DNA of 64,000 bases from Agrobacterium sp. a22-2 (lineage in GTDB: Bacteria; Pseudomonadota; Alphaproteobacteria; Rhizobiales; Rhizobiaceae), in the NCBI RefSeq assembly GCF_012276985.1, contig NZ_JAAXMM010000007.1, positions 124,001-188,000 of the forward strand. The letters are read 5' to 3'. Positions 41,980 to 50,703 of the stretch are shown piece after piece (the first letter of the stretch is position 1; each line of letters begins with the position of its first letter). The notes beneath the pieces were generated by a model. It was given only the letters and a program-made list of their open reading frames with translations, was not told where the DNA came from and made no database searches. The position numbers and the translations under genes are program-made.

Positions 41980-44043
41980 GTGTCGGGAGTTGCGTTTCGT
42001 GCGAGACACAAGGGTGGTCTCTTTGAATTTGCGAAGGAGGCGCAAGATTCAGTCGTGAACATTGATGCTCAAGGGCCAGATAATTCGGAGCCGCTCACCA
42101 GCGGCGCGCGCCGATATGACCTTCTCCAGGTCATTCCGCTGGTAGCGATTGTCGTGCTGACGGCCATGATTACCGTGCTGCTCTGGGTGCTCGACCGAAA
42201 TGAGGGCGAGCGCATCCGCACCACGCTGATTTCCGACGCGCTGTGGGTCGAGCAGACCTTGCGCTTCCAGCTGTCGATCGACGAGGATGCGGTTGCCCGG
42301 CTGGCGCTCGACCACGGCCATCACCAGATCAGCCTGCAGCAGTTGAAGGACCGGGCTCGAATCCATCTGCAGAACAATCCGGAAGTGCTGCGGATCGCCG
42401 TGTTTGATGCCGGAGGAAATGCTGTGTTTTCCGTGCCGGAAAGCGTCGAGGCGATGTCGTCCGCTCCTCAACCCGCGACCGGAGCACGGCCCCAGACAGC
42501 CACGGCCCGGCCGATCTATGGTCCGCTCTACGAGGCCGGCGGCGACCTTCGCGCCGACATTTCCATGGCAATAGACGATGGCGGCGGACGAATTTCGGCC
42601 ACCGTCTCGATCAAATCCCTGATCGCCCGGCAGATCCCCTGGTGGATCACCGAAAAATATGCCGTTCAGCTTGTCGATCTCGACAACAAGGTCCTGACCG
42701 AAAAGGCGCGCGTCGAACCTGCCGGTGCTGACCTCACCCACAAGATCAGCTTCGACCCACCCCTGGCAGGGGCCTGGCTGGCGATCTCGCCCTATCGCAT
42801 CAGCGGCAATTTCTCCAACAACCTGCTGATCTCGGCCATCCTTGGCCTCGCGCTGTTCGCCGTGTTCTCGCTCATCGTGCTCTATGGCAACACGCGGAAA
42901 CGCCGATCGGCGGAAATGCGCCTGCGCTCCGAAATGGCATTTCGGCGGGCGATGGAAGAAAGCCTGACCGTCGGCCTCAGGGCGCGCGATCACGACGGCA
43001 CGATCCTCTATGTCAACAATGCCTTTTGCCAGATGACCGGGTTTACCTCGGAAGAATTGACCGGACACCGACCCCCGATGCCGTATTGGCGGGAGGACCG
43101 GATCAACGAGACGCTGGCCCGGCACGACGCACTGAAACGCGGCGGCCTCCGGATCCAGAGTTTCGAGACCTGCTTCCGCCGTAAGGACGGGCAGGAACTG
43201 GAAGTGCAGGTCTTCGAGGCGCCGCTGATCGACGCGAATGGCCAGCATCGCGGCTGGATGGGGTCGATCATCGACATATCGGACCAGAAGAAGGCGGCCG
43301 AACTGGCAAGGGTGCAGGCCGAAAACCTGCAGCGCACCGGCCGGCTGGTGACGCTGGGCGAAATGGCCTCTTCCCTGGCCCATGAGCTGAACCAGCCGCT
43401 GGCAGCCGTTGCCAGCTATGCGGCGGGATCGCTCAATCTGCTGCGCGCGCCCGATACGACCAAGGAGGCGGTGATCCCTGCCATCGAGAAGCTGTCCCTG
43501 CAGACGGCGCGGGCCGGGCAGATCATCCGGCGCATCCAGGACTTCGTGCGCAAGCGCGATCCGAATTTCGAGGATATCTGCCTGGCCTCGGTCATCGACG
43601 ATACCGCCTCCTTCCTGCAGGCGGATGCCCGCAACCACAATGCCGTCATCACCATCGTCGCGCAGAAGGGCCTCTCGCCGGTTCGCGCCGACCGCATTCT
43701 CATGGAACAGGTGATGATCAACCTGATGCGCAATGGCATGGAGGCCATGGCCGGCCTTTCGACGCGACGCATCAAGCTCGAGGTGGAGCTGAGCGAAAGC
43801 GGGGCCAACCAGGTGATCGAAATCCGCGACCGCGGACCCGGCATTGCACCGACGGTGGCCGGCCGGCTGTTCGAGCCCTTCGTCACCAGCAAGGCCGACG
43901 GCATGGGCATGGGGCTCAATATCTGCCGCACCATCATCGAACTGCATCACGGTCGGCTGACCCACCGACCCAATCCCGGCGGCGGCACCATTTTCTCCAT
44001 CCTGCTGCCCGTGCCGGTGGAACAGGAGGTGGCCGCGCAATGA
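41980..44043 (+). CDS. Sensor histidine kinase (DctS/FixL-like, PAS domain)
   Basis: A membrane kinase of up to 687 residues. Two membrane helices (about 48-69 and 283-304) frame a periplasmic sensor domain of some 210 residues. A PAS domain (near 325-440) follows, then the HisKA-like box SSLAHELNQPLAAVASY with phospho-acceptor H468 and an ATPase domain with N, G1 (DRGPGI) and G2 (GMGMGLN) boxes. It resembles DctS of Rhodobacter capsulatus. The start is uncertain: GTG 41980 is taken; an AAGGAGG lies at 42034-42040 but is too far from GTG 42055. Confidence 0.87.
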   Translation: MSGVAFRARHKGGLFEFAKEAQDSVVNIDAQGPDNSEPLTSGARRYDLLQVIPLVAIVVLTAMITVLLWVLDRNEGERIRTTLISDALWVEQTLRFQLSIDEDAVARLALDHGHHQISLQQLKDRARIHLQNNPEVLRIAVFDAGGNAVFSVPESVEAMSSAPQPATGARPQTATARPIYGPLYEAGGDLRADISMAIDDGGGRISATVSIKSLIARQIPWWITEKYAVQLVDLDNKVLTEKARVEPAGADLTHKISFDPPLAGAWLAISPYRISGNFSNNLLISAILGLALFAVFSLIVLYGNTRKRRSAEMRLRSEMAFRRAMEESLTVGLRARDHDGTILYVNNAFCQMTGFTSEELTGHRPPMPYWREDRINETLARHDALKRGGLRIQSFETCFRRKDGQELEVQVFEAPLIDANGQHRGWMGSIIDISDQKKAAELARVQAENLQRTGRLVTLGEMASSLAHELNQPLAAVASYAAGSLNLLRAPDTTKEAVIPAIEKLSLQTARAGQIIRRIQDFVRKRDPNFEDICLASVIDDTASFLQADARNHNAVITIVAQKGLSPVRADRILMEQVMINLMRNGMEAMAGLSTRRIKLEVELSESGANQVIEIRDRGPGIAPTVAGRLFEPFVTSKADGMGMGLNICRTIIELHHGRLTHRPNPGGGTIFSILLPVPVEQEVAAQ

Positions 44044-44678
44044 TCAACACCCTGCCCTTCCTGAAGGATGCCGTCGTCTACCTGGTCGATGACGATCCGG
44101 CCATCCGCGATTCGCTGTCCTTCCTATTCATGTCCCGACAGATGCGGGCCGTGTCCTTTGAGAGCGGAGAAGACCTGCTCGCCGCCCTTCCCTTGGAAAG
44201 CTTCGGCTGCATCATTCTCGACATGCGCATGGGAGGCTTGTCAGGCCTGGAAACCTTTAGCCGGCTCAAAGCTGTCGGCAGCAAGGCACCGGTTATTTTT
44301 CTCACCGGACACGGCGATGTGCCGGTTGCGGTGGAGGCGCTGAAGACGGGTGCTGCCGACTTCATAGAAAAACCGTTCAACGACAACCTGCTGGTCGATA
44401 CGGTGGTCGACTGCCTGAAGAGCCATTTCGGGCTAATGTCGGAAGATCGTGAACGAGCGGTCTTTGAAAGCCGGCTGCAATTGCTGTCGGCCCGCGAAGT
44501 GGACGTGCTGCGGCTTTTGATGGCAGGGCTTCTCAACAAGCAGATTGCCGATGCGCTTTCGATCTCGATGCGCACGGTCGAGGTGCATCGCGCCCGCGTG
44601 CTGTCGAAGATGCAGGCGCGCAACGCGGTGGAACTGGCGGCGACTCTTGCCTCGCACGGTATCGAACTGCCGGGCTGA
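44040..44678 (+). CDS. FixJ-family response regulator (DctR-like)
   Basis: A 212-residue regulator. The receiver domain has acidic D17-D19, phosphorylation site D61 (IILDMRM) and Lys in IEKPF near 111; the C-terminal LuxR/FixJ helix-turn-helix reads LLNKQIADALSISMRTVEVHRARVL. The ATG overlaps the kinase stop (ATGA). Together they should switch on the divergent dctPQM genes in reply to an external acid, as DctS-DctR does in Rhodobacter. This differs from the NtrC-like DctB-DctD of rhizobial DctA carriers. Confidence 0.9.
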   Translation: MINTLPFLKDAVVYLVDDDPAIRDSLSFLFMSRQMRAVSFESGEDLLAALPLESFGCIILDMRMGGLSGLETFSRLKAVGSKAPVIFLTGHGDVPVAVEALKTGAADFIEKPFNDNLLVDTVVDCLKSHFGLMSEDRERAVFESRLQLLSAREVDVLRLLMAGLLNKQIADALSISMRTVEVHRARVLSKMQARNAVELAATLASHGIELPG

Positions 44679-44693
44679 GCGAGCGCTTCGCGA

Positions 44694-46394
44694 TCAGCTG
44701 TCCGGCAAGGGCGGCACCGCAAAATGGTCGGGGGCAAGACCGGCGCGCTCACGCTCGACCATGATCTGGAATGCCGTTTCCAGGTGGCGTGTGAAGCGCA
44801 TCGTGTCGAACAGCGGGCAGGTGGCACGCTGGGCGCCCAATTTCTCCCGGACGGCTTGAAGACGCGGCCGGTCCTCTATGAGGGACACGCACAGATCGAC
44901 ATAGGACCTTGCATCCTCCGCAACCAGTTCCGTAATGCCGGCAGCGGTGAGAAGGCTCTCGGTCACACGCGATGCGAAATGGCTGCCCTTGTAGGTCGGC
45001 ACCGGCAGGCCGGCCCAAAGCTGGTCCGAGGTCGTCGTATGGCCGTTATAGGGAAAGGTGTCCAGGCCGATATCGGCCGCCGGGAGACGGGCAATGTGCT
45101 CGGCATAGTCGGCGCGGTCGGCAAAGATCACCCGTTCGCGGGCAATGCCCTCTTCGGATATCCATTTCAGGAAATTGTCCCGGGCAAAACGATCCGAGCA
45201 CAGGATCCACAGCAGGCTTCTCGGCGCCCTACGCAGGATTTCGGCCCAAAGCGTGGCCGTCTGCGGCGTGATCTTGCGCGTCACGTTGAAGGCGGCGAGG
45301 ATCGGGCGATCCTGGGGAAGGCCGAGTGACGCGCGGCTGGCTGCTTGTGGGCGCGACCGATGAATATTGTCGTTGGCCTGGTAGCTGTCCGGCAGAAGGC
45401 AGAATTTTTCGTGATAGAACGGCCTGCTTTCGGCCGGCAGGACGATCCGGTCGCCGATGACATAATCGCAGTCGATGCCGGTGCCGGAACCGGGATAGCC
45501 GAGATAGGCGACCTGGATCGGCGCGCCGCCGATATTGATCACGCCGATGCGTGCGCCTTTCGTGTGGCCCTTCAGGTCGACCAGGATATCAACCCCATGG
45601 CTGCGGATCAGCTTTGCCGCCTCCTGGTCCTCGAGATGACCGATCTGCACGAGATTGGGATAGGTTTGCCGCAGGCCGCGATCGTTCCTGATCATCTCTT
45701 CGTTGGTATTGCAGAACAGGGTCACCTCGAACCTCTGCCGATCATGGCCAAGGATCACGCTCTGGAACAGGCGCATGGTCGCGTGCTGATCGCTGAAATC
45801 CGACGAGAGATAGCCGATGCGGATCTTATTGGCGAAAGCGTGGGGATATGTCCGCCGTGCCTGCTTGGTGTCTGCGGTGAAGGCGCTGGCATTGTGCACA
45901 TAGGTCATGCGCGCGTTCAGGCTTTCGTCCGCACACCAGGAAATGTTGTTGAAGGGTTGCTCGACCGAAAAATAACGCTCGTCGCCGGCTCGCAGCAGAT
46001 CGAGGAACCGCTGATTCTCCATGAGCGTCTCGTCGAGGCTCAGGGACTTGTGCAGGCAGCGCCGGAAGGATGCTTCGGCTTCACGATCGAATTCGACCGA
46101 CTTTGCCGCCTGTCTTGCCGCGGTGAGCGCCGCCAGCGATTCGTCCAGCTGCTGCAGCAGTTCGGCGGCAAGCGCTCGCAGCATAGCCTGCTTGGGCCCC
46201 GGCACTTCGGCCGCCTTGAGATACCACTTCGCGGCCTCGGCATTCTGCTTGGTCTTGCTGTAGCATTGCGCCGCCAGCAGCATCATCTCCAGCACGGGTT
46301 TCGATGTTCTGAGCAGCGGCAGCAAGGCGGCCAAGGCGTCGTCATATCGCTCGGCCCTGTAGCTCAGAAGCACTTTGTCGATGGGTCTTGCCAT
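44694..46394 (-). CDS. GT41 (O-GlcNAc-transferase-like) glycosyltransferase with short TPR region
   Basis: A 566-residue protein. About 100 N-terminal residues look TPR-like (ALLPLLRTSKPVLEMMLLAAQCYSKTKQNAEAAKWYLKAAEV). The rest is the Glyco_transf_41 domain: IRIGYLSSDFSDQHATMRLF, ILVDLKGHTKGARIG, GAPIQVAYLGYPGSGTG, and near the C-terminus DTFPYNGHTTTSDQLWAGLPVPT, which includes the UDP-sugar site seen in OGT. The ATG at 46394 is the start used; an ATG at 46418 is possible. It is divergent from a GT2-like gene. The acceptor may be a protein (adhesin, flagellin) or another target; not known. Confidence 0.87.
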   Translation of the reverse strand: MARPIDKVLLSYRAERYDDALAALLPLLRTSKPVLEMMLLAAQCYSKTKQNAEAAKWYLKAAEVPGPKQAMLRALAAELLQQLDESLAALTAARQAAKSVEFDREAEASFRRCLHKSLSLDETLMENQRFLDLLRAGDERYFSVEQPFNNISWCADESLNARMTYVHNASAFTADTKQARRTYPHAFANKIRIGYLSSDFSDQHATMRLFQSVILGHDRQRFEVTLFCNTNEEMIRNDRGLRQTYPNLVQIGHLEDQEAAKLIRSHGVDILVDLKGHTKGARIGVINIGGAPIQVAYLGYPGSGTGIDCDYVIGDRIVLPAESRPFYHEKFCLLPDSYQANDNIHRSRPQAASRASLGLPQDRPILAAFNVTRKITPQTATLWAEILRRAPRSLLWILCSDRFARDNFLKWISEEGIARERVIFADRADYAEHIARLPAADIGLDTFPYNGHTTTSDQLWAGLPVPTYKGSHFASRVTESLLTAAGITELVAEDARSYVDLCVSLIEDRPRLQAVREKLGAQRATCPLFDTMRFTRHLETAFQIMVERERAGLAPDHFAVPPLPDS

Positions 46395-46554
46395 GCGGAT
46401 TGTCGTCCTGAGACACATGAATTGAAGGCCATTTCTTCGTCGTTAGACGGAGAGACTGGTTCAGGGCTGGATAGATTAACGCAAACACGCAAGCTCGGGT
46501 CAATCGCGCCGCGCTATCGGATGCGACAAGGCCCTCTCGGCAGAACGGAATTCC

Positions 46555-47571
46555 ATGACGCAACTGTCCATTTTCATGCCCAGCAACCGCAATTTCAAAG
46601 CGTCGCGCAGCGCCATAGAAAGTGCGCTTCGCTATGCGGAAAAGGCGGATTGCCGGTTCATCCTCTCAGACAATTCCGGCGATCCGGAAAAGCGCCGGCA
46701 TTTCGAACATTGCTCGGCGCGGATGACCTATGTGGTTCCGCCGAACGACGATGCCCTGCTCAATCACATGACGGCCCTGGCGCAGGTGGAGACACCGTTT
46801 CTGATGCCGATGGGAGACGATGACGAGATCTACCTGCTCGACGGAGAGCCGCGAACCGACCTTTCCGAGCTTCCTGCAGACGTCATCGCGTTGCGCCCAC
46901 GGACGCATATCTGGACGATTGAAAAAGGCGTCATCCAGACGGAGCGGTTCGCCATCTCGTCGGTGGATGCCGGGGAGCGGCTGCTGGAGTATAACGAAAA
47001 GACCAAAGGCAACAATTCGATCTATTACAGCCTTTACCGGACCGAGCCGTTTCGCGAACTTTTTCGGCTTTTCGTGGACCATCATCCGACGCGGGGCGGA
47101 TACTGCGACTGGTCCCTCAGCTTTTCCCTGATCGCCGGCGGTCGGGTCCTGTACGATCCCGCCACGGTCTACCGATACGATCTGGGTCGCTGGGCGACGA
47201 CACAGAGGTTGGCGGATACCAAAGCCCTGCTGTATCGTCAGGTCGGCCTTCGCGACGAGGCCGAACACTACACCGCCCTGCTGCGCTTCCTTGATGTCGA
47301 TTGTTTCCTGGAAGCACAATTCCTGCCGCTCACGATGCCGATGCGCCACAATGCCAAGGCCATGAATGCCCGAATTGCCCTCGCCACATTCCTGCGCAAG
47401 GTCAAGGCGGAACCCCAGGCATATGATGCTGACGTTCCGGGGATTGCCGAGGCCATCGGTCGAACGGCAGATCTTTCGGCTGTCTTCGAACAATGCCTTG
47501 CGTTGGTCGAGCGACTGTCGCCGGGGCTTGGCGACCGATATGTCCGGTTCCGCCAGGCCGCTTCGAACTAA
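46555..47571 (+). CDS. GT2-like glycosyltransferase family protein
   Basis: A 338-residue protein of the GT-A fold type. It begins QLSIFMPSNRNFKASRSAIESALRYAE, and a DDD motif (PMGDDDEIYLL, near residues 88-92) takes the place of the metal-binding DXD. The C-terminal half has no named domain. It resembles TIGR00180-type glycosyltransferases of surface polysaccharide loci. It is divergent from the GT41 gene by 160 bp and ends near a GGGTGG/CCACCC hairpin at 47579-47598 that lacks a T run. Confidence 0.75.
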   Translation: MTQLSIFMPSNRNFKASRSAIESALRYAEKADCRFILSDNSGDPEKRRHFEHCSARMTYVVPPNDDALLNHMTALAQVETPFLMPMGDDDEIYLLDGEPRTDLSELPADVIALRPRTHIWTIEKGVIQTERFAISSVDAGERLLEYNEKTKGNNSIYYSLYRTEPFRELFRLFVDHHPTRGGYCDWSLSFSLIAGGRVLYDPATVYRYDLGRWATTQRLADTKALLYRQVGLRDEAEHYTALLRFLDVDCFLEAQFLPLTMPMRHNAKAMNARIALATFLRKVKAEPQAYDADVPGIAEAIGRTADLSAVFEQCLALVERLSPGLGDRYVRFRQAASN

Positions 47572-47608
47572 GCTATGAGGGTGGCGCGCTTCCCACCCGC
47601 AAAGATCG

Positions 47609-48727
47609 TCAGACGGAAACTTCGACCCAGCGCTGTTCGGCGAAGGAGCGGGCCATGGCATGGACGCTGCGTTCGATGCGCAGGCCCTGCTCGAAATCGA
47701 TCAGATGGGCTTTGTCACCGTTGATCGCGCTGATCAGCTCGCGGCACTCGATGATCTTCAGGTCGTTGAAGCCCAAGCCATGGCCGGGGGCCGGGATGAA
47801 GTGGTCATAGGGCCTGTGCGCCGGTGCTGCCAGCACTCTGGCAAAGCCCTGCTCGCTGCCGGCCTCGCCTGTGCGATAGATCTCGAATTCATTCATGCGC
47901 TCCTGGTCGAACAGGATGGAGCCGGCGGAGCCGAAGATCTGCAGGGCGATGCGACCCTTGCGGCCCCAGGCGGACCGATTGGCCATCAGCACGGCCGATA
48001 TGTTGCCTTCCAGCCGCATCAGGACGCTGGCGATATCGTGGTTCTCGACCTCGCGCGTGCCGCCATCCTTCGAAGGGCGGGTCGCATACGGTTTTCCCAT
48101 GTCGGCCACCACCGCGTCGACATGTCCGAACAGCGTGAACAGCAGCGACAGAGGATGTACGGCGAAATCGTCGAGTGCGCCATAGCCGGAAGATGCCTCG
48201 CTCTTCCAGTAGAAGAGCTGCGAAGGATCAGCCATGAAATCCTCGTCCATCTCGACGCGGACATGATTGACCGCGCCAATCGCGCCGTCATCGATCAGCT
48301 GCTTGATGCGGCGGATCATCGGGTTCTGGATATAGTTGTAGCCCATGGCCGCCACCTTGCCGGTGCCCGCGGTAGCATCGCGCATGCGGACCGCGTCGGC
48401 GAGCGCCGGTGCCATCGGCTTTTCGCACCAGACATGCTTGCCGGCCTCAAGGGCGGCAATGGCCATCTCGGCATGAAAAGCATTGGGCGTGGTCACGGAG
48501 ATCACGTCGATAGCCGGATTCTCCAGCAGGTCCTGCCAGTGGCCCGTCGAGGTCGAGAAACCAAGCTCCTGCGCTTTCGTCGCCGCCAGATCGGCATTGA
48601 CCTCGGCCAGCGTGATCAACCGCGGCCGCTCCACATCACCAAAGACGCTGGCGACCGAATTCCATGCCAGCGCATGGCACTTGCCCATATAACCGGTGCC
48701 GATCAGCCCGATGCCCAAACCTGCCAT
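47609..48727 (-). CDS. Gfo/Idh/MocA family oxidoreductase of the iol operon
   Basis: A 372-residue dehydrogenase. GLIGTGYMGKCHALAW is the NAD-binding loop and WCEKPMAPA holds the family EKP motif near residue 102. It closes the iolCDE-DUF3329-iolB run at 54 bp from iolB. By place it may act on another inositol stereoisomer (scyllo-, D-chiro) or a later keto-inositol, next to the classical idhA at 55631. It is clearly distinct in sequence from IdhA. Confidence 0.87.
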   Translation of the reverse strand: MAGLGIGLIGTGYMGKCHALAWNSVASVFGDVERPRLITLAEVNADLAATKAQELGFSTSTGHWQDLLENPAIDVISVTTPNAFHAEMAIAALEAGKHVWCEKPMAPALADAVRMRDATAGTGKVAAMGYNYIQNPMIRRIKQLIDDGAIGAVNHVRVEMDEDFMADPSQLFYWKSEASSGYGALDDFAVHPLSLLFTLFGHVDAVVADMGKPYATRPSKDGGTREVENHDIASVLMRLEGNISAVLMANRSAWGRKGRIALQIFGSAGSILFDQERMNEFEIYRTGEAGSEQGFARVLAAPAHRPYDHFIPAPGHGLGFNDLKIIECRELISAINGDKAHLIDFEQGLRIERSVHAMARSFAEQRWVEVSV

Positions 48728-48781
48728 AAACCCCTCCCAGAGCTTTCTATCCTTAAATCCCGTCCCGGACCGCCATCGGCC

Positions 48782-49591
48782 TTAGGGATTGTCGCGTTTG
48801 AAAATCCAGTCGTGATCCGGATGGTTCTGGAACCGCCATTTGCGCAAGGGTCCCGCCATGACGTTCAGGTAATACATGTCATAGCCATAAGGCGCGCCGC
48901 AGGGATGATGACCCTTGGGCACCAGCACGACATCGCCGCTCGACACCGCCATGGTCTCGTCCAGCGATCCGTCTTCGGTAAAGACGCGCTGGAAGCCGAA
49001 ACCCTGGTCGGGATTGAGCCGGTGATAATAGCTTTCCTCGAGATAAGTCATGTCGGGGAAGTTATCCTCGTCATGGCGATGGGGCGGATAGGACGACCAA
49101 TTGCCCGAGGGCGTGAACACTTCGGTCACCAGCAGGCTGTCGGCGACGTCGCGCTCTTCCATGGCGATCGGGAAGATGTAACGCGTATTGGCGCCCTTGC
49201 CACGTTCGGTGAGTGCAATGCCGACCGGCCCGATGATCGCGGCTTCACGACCGGGCATGGCGGGTGCGGTGCAGACGGCGAGCGTACAGTCGGTAGTGGC
49301 GGTTGCCGCCCAGTCGGCACCGGCGGGGATATAGACGCAATGCGGCGGCTTGCGCTCGAAGACGTTCATGCGGTCGCCGAGTTCGCCGAAACTCTTGTCC
49401 CCACCTGATATCTCGGCCTTACCCTCGACAAGCACGAGAATGACTTCGGTCTCGCCGGTCGCTTCCGCCGCCGTTTCGCCGGCCTTCAGCCGGTAAAGAC
49501 CGAAGCCGACATAACCCCAGCCGGCACTCTGCGGCGTGATGTCGTGCACCTTGCCGCTTGTGGCCGTCGGCTTTCTCAACAGTTCCGTCAT
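48782..49591 (-). CDS. iolB: 5-deoxy-glucuronate isomerase IolB
   Basis: A 269-residue bicupin that isomerises 5-deoxy-glucuronate to 5-dehydro-2-deoxygluconate in inositol breakdown. The second cupin has YPPHRHDEDNFPDMTYLEESYYHRLNPDQGFGFQRV, the IolB hallmark with metal ligands H and E, and HHPCGAPYGYDMYYLNVMAG follows. Its ATG overlaps the DUF3329 stop (ATGA). Confidence 0.94.
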   Translation of the reverse strand: MTELLRKPTATSGKVHDITPQSAGWGYVGFGLYRLKAGETAAEATGETEVILVLVEGKAEISGGDKSFGELGDRMNVFERKPPHCVYIPAGADWAATATTDCTLAVCTAPAMPGREAAIIGPVGIALTERGKGANTRYIFPIAMEERDVADSLLVTEVFTPSGNWSSYPPHRHDEDNFPDMTYLEESYYHRLNPDQGFGFQRVFTEDGSLDETMAVSSGDVVLVPKGHHPCGAPYGYDMYYLNVMAGPLRKWRFQNHPDHDWIFKRDNP

Positions 49592-49800
49592 TCGTCTGGG
49601 CCTCCCGTATCGTCCTGCTTCGGCCGGGACACCACGAAGAAGTGCAGGCCGCAGTAAAGGGCGGCGGCCAGGAACACGAAGCCCCAGCCGATCGCGCCAT
49701 TCATGAACTCGACCCCTGCCCAGGCCAACGTCGCCACGACGATGACGATGCGGCGCCAGAGTGGCCGCAGGAAGGGGTGGTCCGGATCGAAGAATTTCAT
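49588..49800 (-). CDS. Small DUF3329-like membrane protein in the iol operon
   Basis: A 70-residue protein with [17 protein letters not shown], then two hydrophobic helices (about 18-34 and 37-54) and an acidic tail. It is the DUF3329 kind found in rhizobial iol operons. The ATG at 49800 overlaps the iolE stop and its own stop overlaps the iolB start (ATGA at both), so it is certainly translated with them. Its role is unknown; a membrane link to inositol uptake is a guess. The longer frame to 49920 is rejected. Confidence 0.85.
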   Translation of the reverse strand: MKFFDPDHPFLRPLWRRIVIVVATLAWAGVEFMNGAIGWGFVFLAAALYCGLHFFVVSRPKQDDTGGPDE

Positions 49801-50702
49801 GGCCCTGTCTTGTCCAGTCCTGCGGCGCGCGCCATCGCCTTGAGGGATTTCAGGCCGAGACTCTGATAGTCGAACGGATTGCGCACATCCGGATCCTGCT
49901 CGGCCTCGATCACCAGCCAACCCTGATAACCGTGTTCGGCGGCAACTTTAAGCACGGACGGAAAATCGACGCCACCCTCGGTGTCGCCGGGCACGGTAAA
50001 GACACCGCGGCGCACGCCTTCGAGGAAGGACAGGCCCTCGCCGCGAACTTCAGCGGCAATCGCCGGGCGGATGTTCTTGGCATGGATATGGCCGACGCGG
50101 CCCATGTGGTTGCGCGCGGCGCGCTCCGGATTGCCGCCACCGAACAGGCAATGGCCGGTGTCGAGCAGCAGCTTGGCATGCGGTCCGGTATGGGCCATCA
50201 ACTTGTCGATCTCATCTTCGCTCTCGACGACCGTGCCCATGTGGTGGTGATAGACCAGCGAGATGCCCTGGGACGCCGAGAATTCGGCAAGGGCCTCGAC
50301 GCCGGCGCCGAAGCTTGCCCATTGGTCATCGGCAAGGCGCGGCCGGTCGTTGACGGCCATGTCGTCATTGCCGTGGATGGCATTGGAGGTTTCGCAGACG
50401 ATGATGACCTTGCAGCCCATGGCCTTCAGAAGGTCCAGCGCCGGCTGCATGGCGGCCTTTTCGTCCTCGATCGACTGGGTCAGCAGGTTGAGCGAATGCC
50501 AGCCGGAGACGAACCGCAAGCCGCGCGGCTCGAGCACGGCCTTGAGGCCGGCGGGATCTGTCGGAAACTTATGGCCCTTCTCGATGCCGTCGAAACCGAT
50601 CCTGGCGGTCTCGTCCAGGCATTGCTCAAGGCTGATATGGGCGCCGAGCGTGCGGTCGTCGTCATTGGACCAGGCGATGGGGTTCGTACCGTAGAGGATC
50701 AT
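49797..50702 (-). CDS. iolE: Inosose dehydratase IolE (2-keto-myo-inositol dehydratase)
   Basis: A 301-residue TIM-barrel (xylose-isomerase-like) enzyme removing water from 2-keto-myo-inositol. Metal ligands are expected in [32 protein letters not shown] and VIEAEQDP, all seen. The ATG at 50702 follows the iolD stop by one base. A longer frame to 50972 overlaps iolD and is not used. Confidence 0.94.
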   Translation of the reverse strand: MILYGTNPIAWSNDDDRTLGAHISLEQCLDETARIGFDGIEKGHKFPTDPAGLKAVLEPRGLRFVSGWHSLNLLTQSIEDEKAAMQPALDLLKAMGCKVIIVCETSNAIHGNDDMAVNDRPRLADDQWASFGAGVEALAEFSASQGISLVYHHHMGTVVESEDEIDKLMAHTGPHAKLLLDTGHCLFGGGNPERAARNHMGRVGHIHAKNIRPAIAAEVRGEGLSFLEGVRRGVFTVPGDTEGGVDFPSVLKVAAEHGYQGWLVIEAEQDPDVRNPFDYQSLGLKSLKAMARAAGLDKTGP

Positions 50703-50703
50703 G

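Noticed and set aside
42049..44040. Minus-strand frame of 663 codons opposite the sensor kinase
   Set aside because: The plus strand holds a complete kinase with all boxes; the antisense translation is His/Arg/Gly-rich and has no family likeness.
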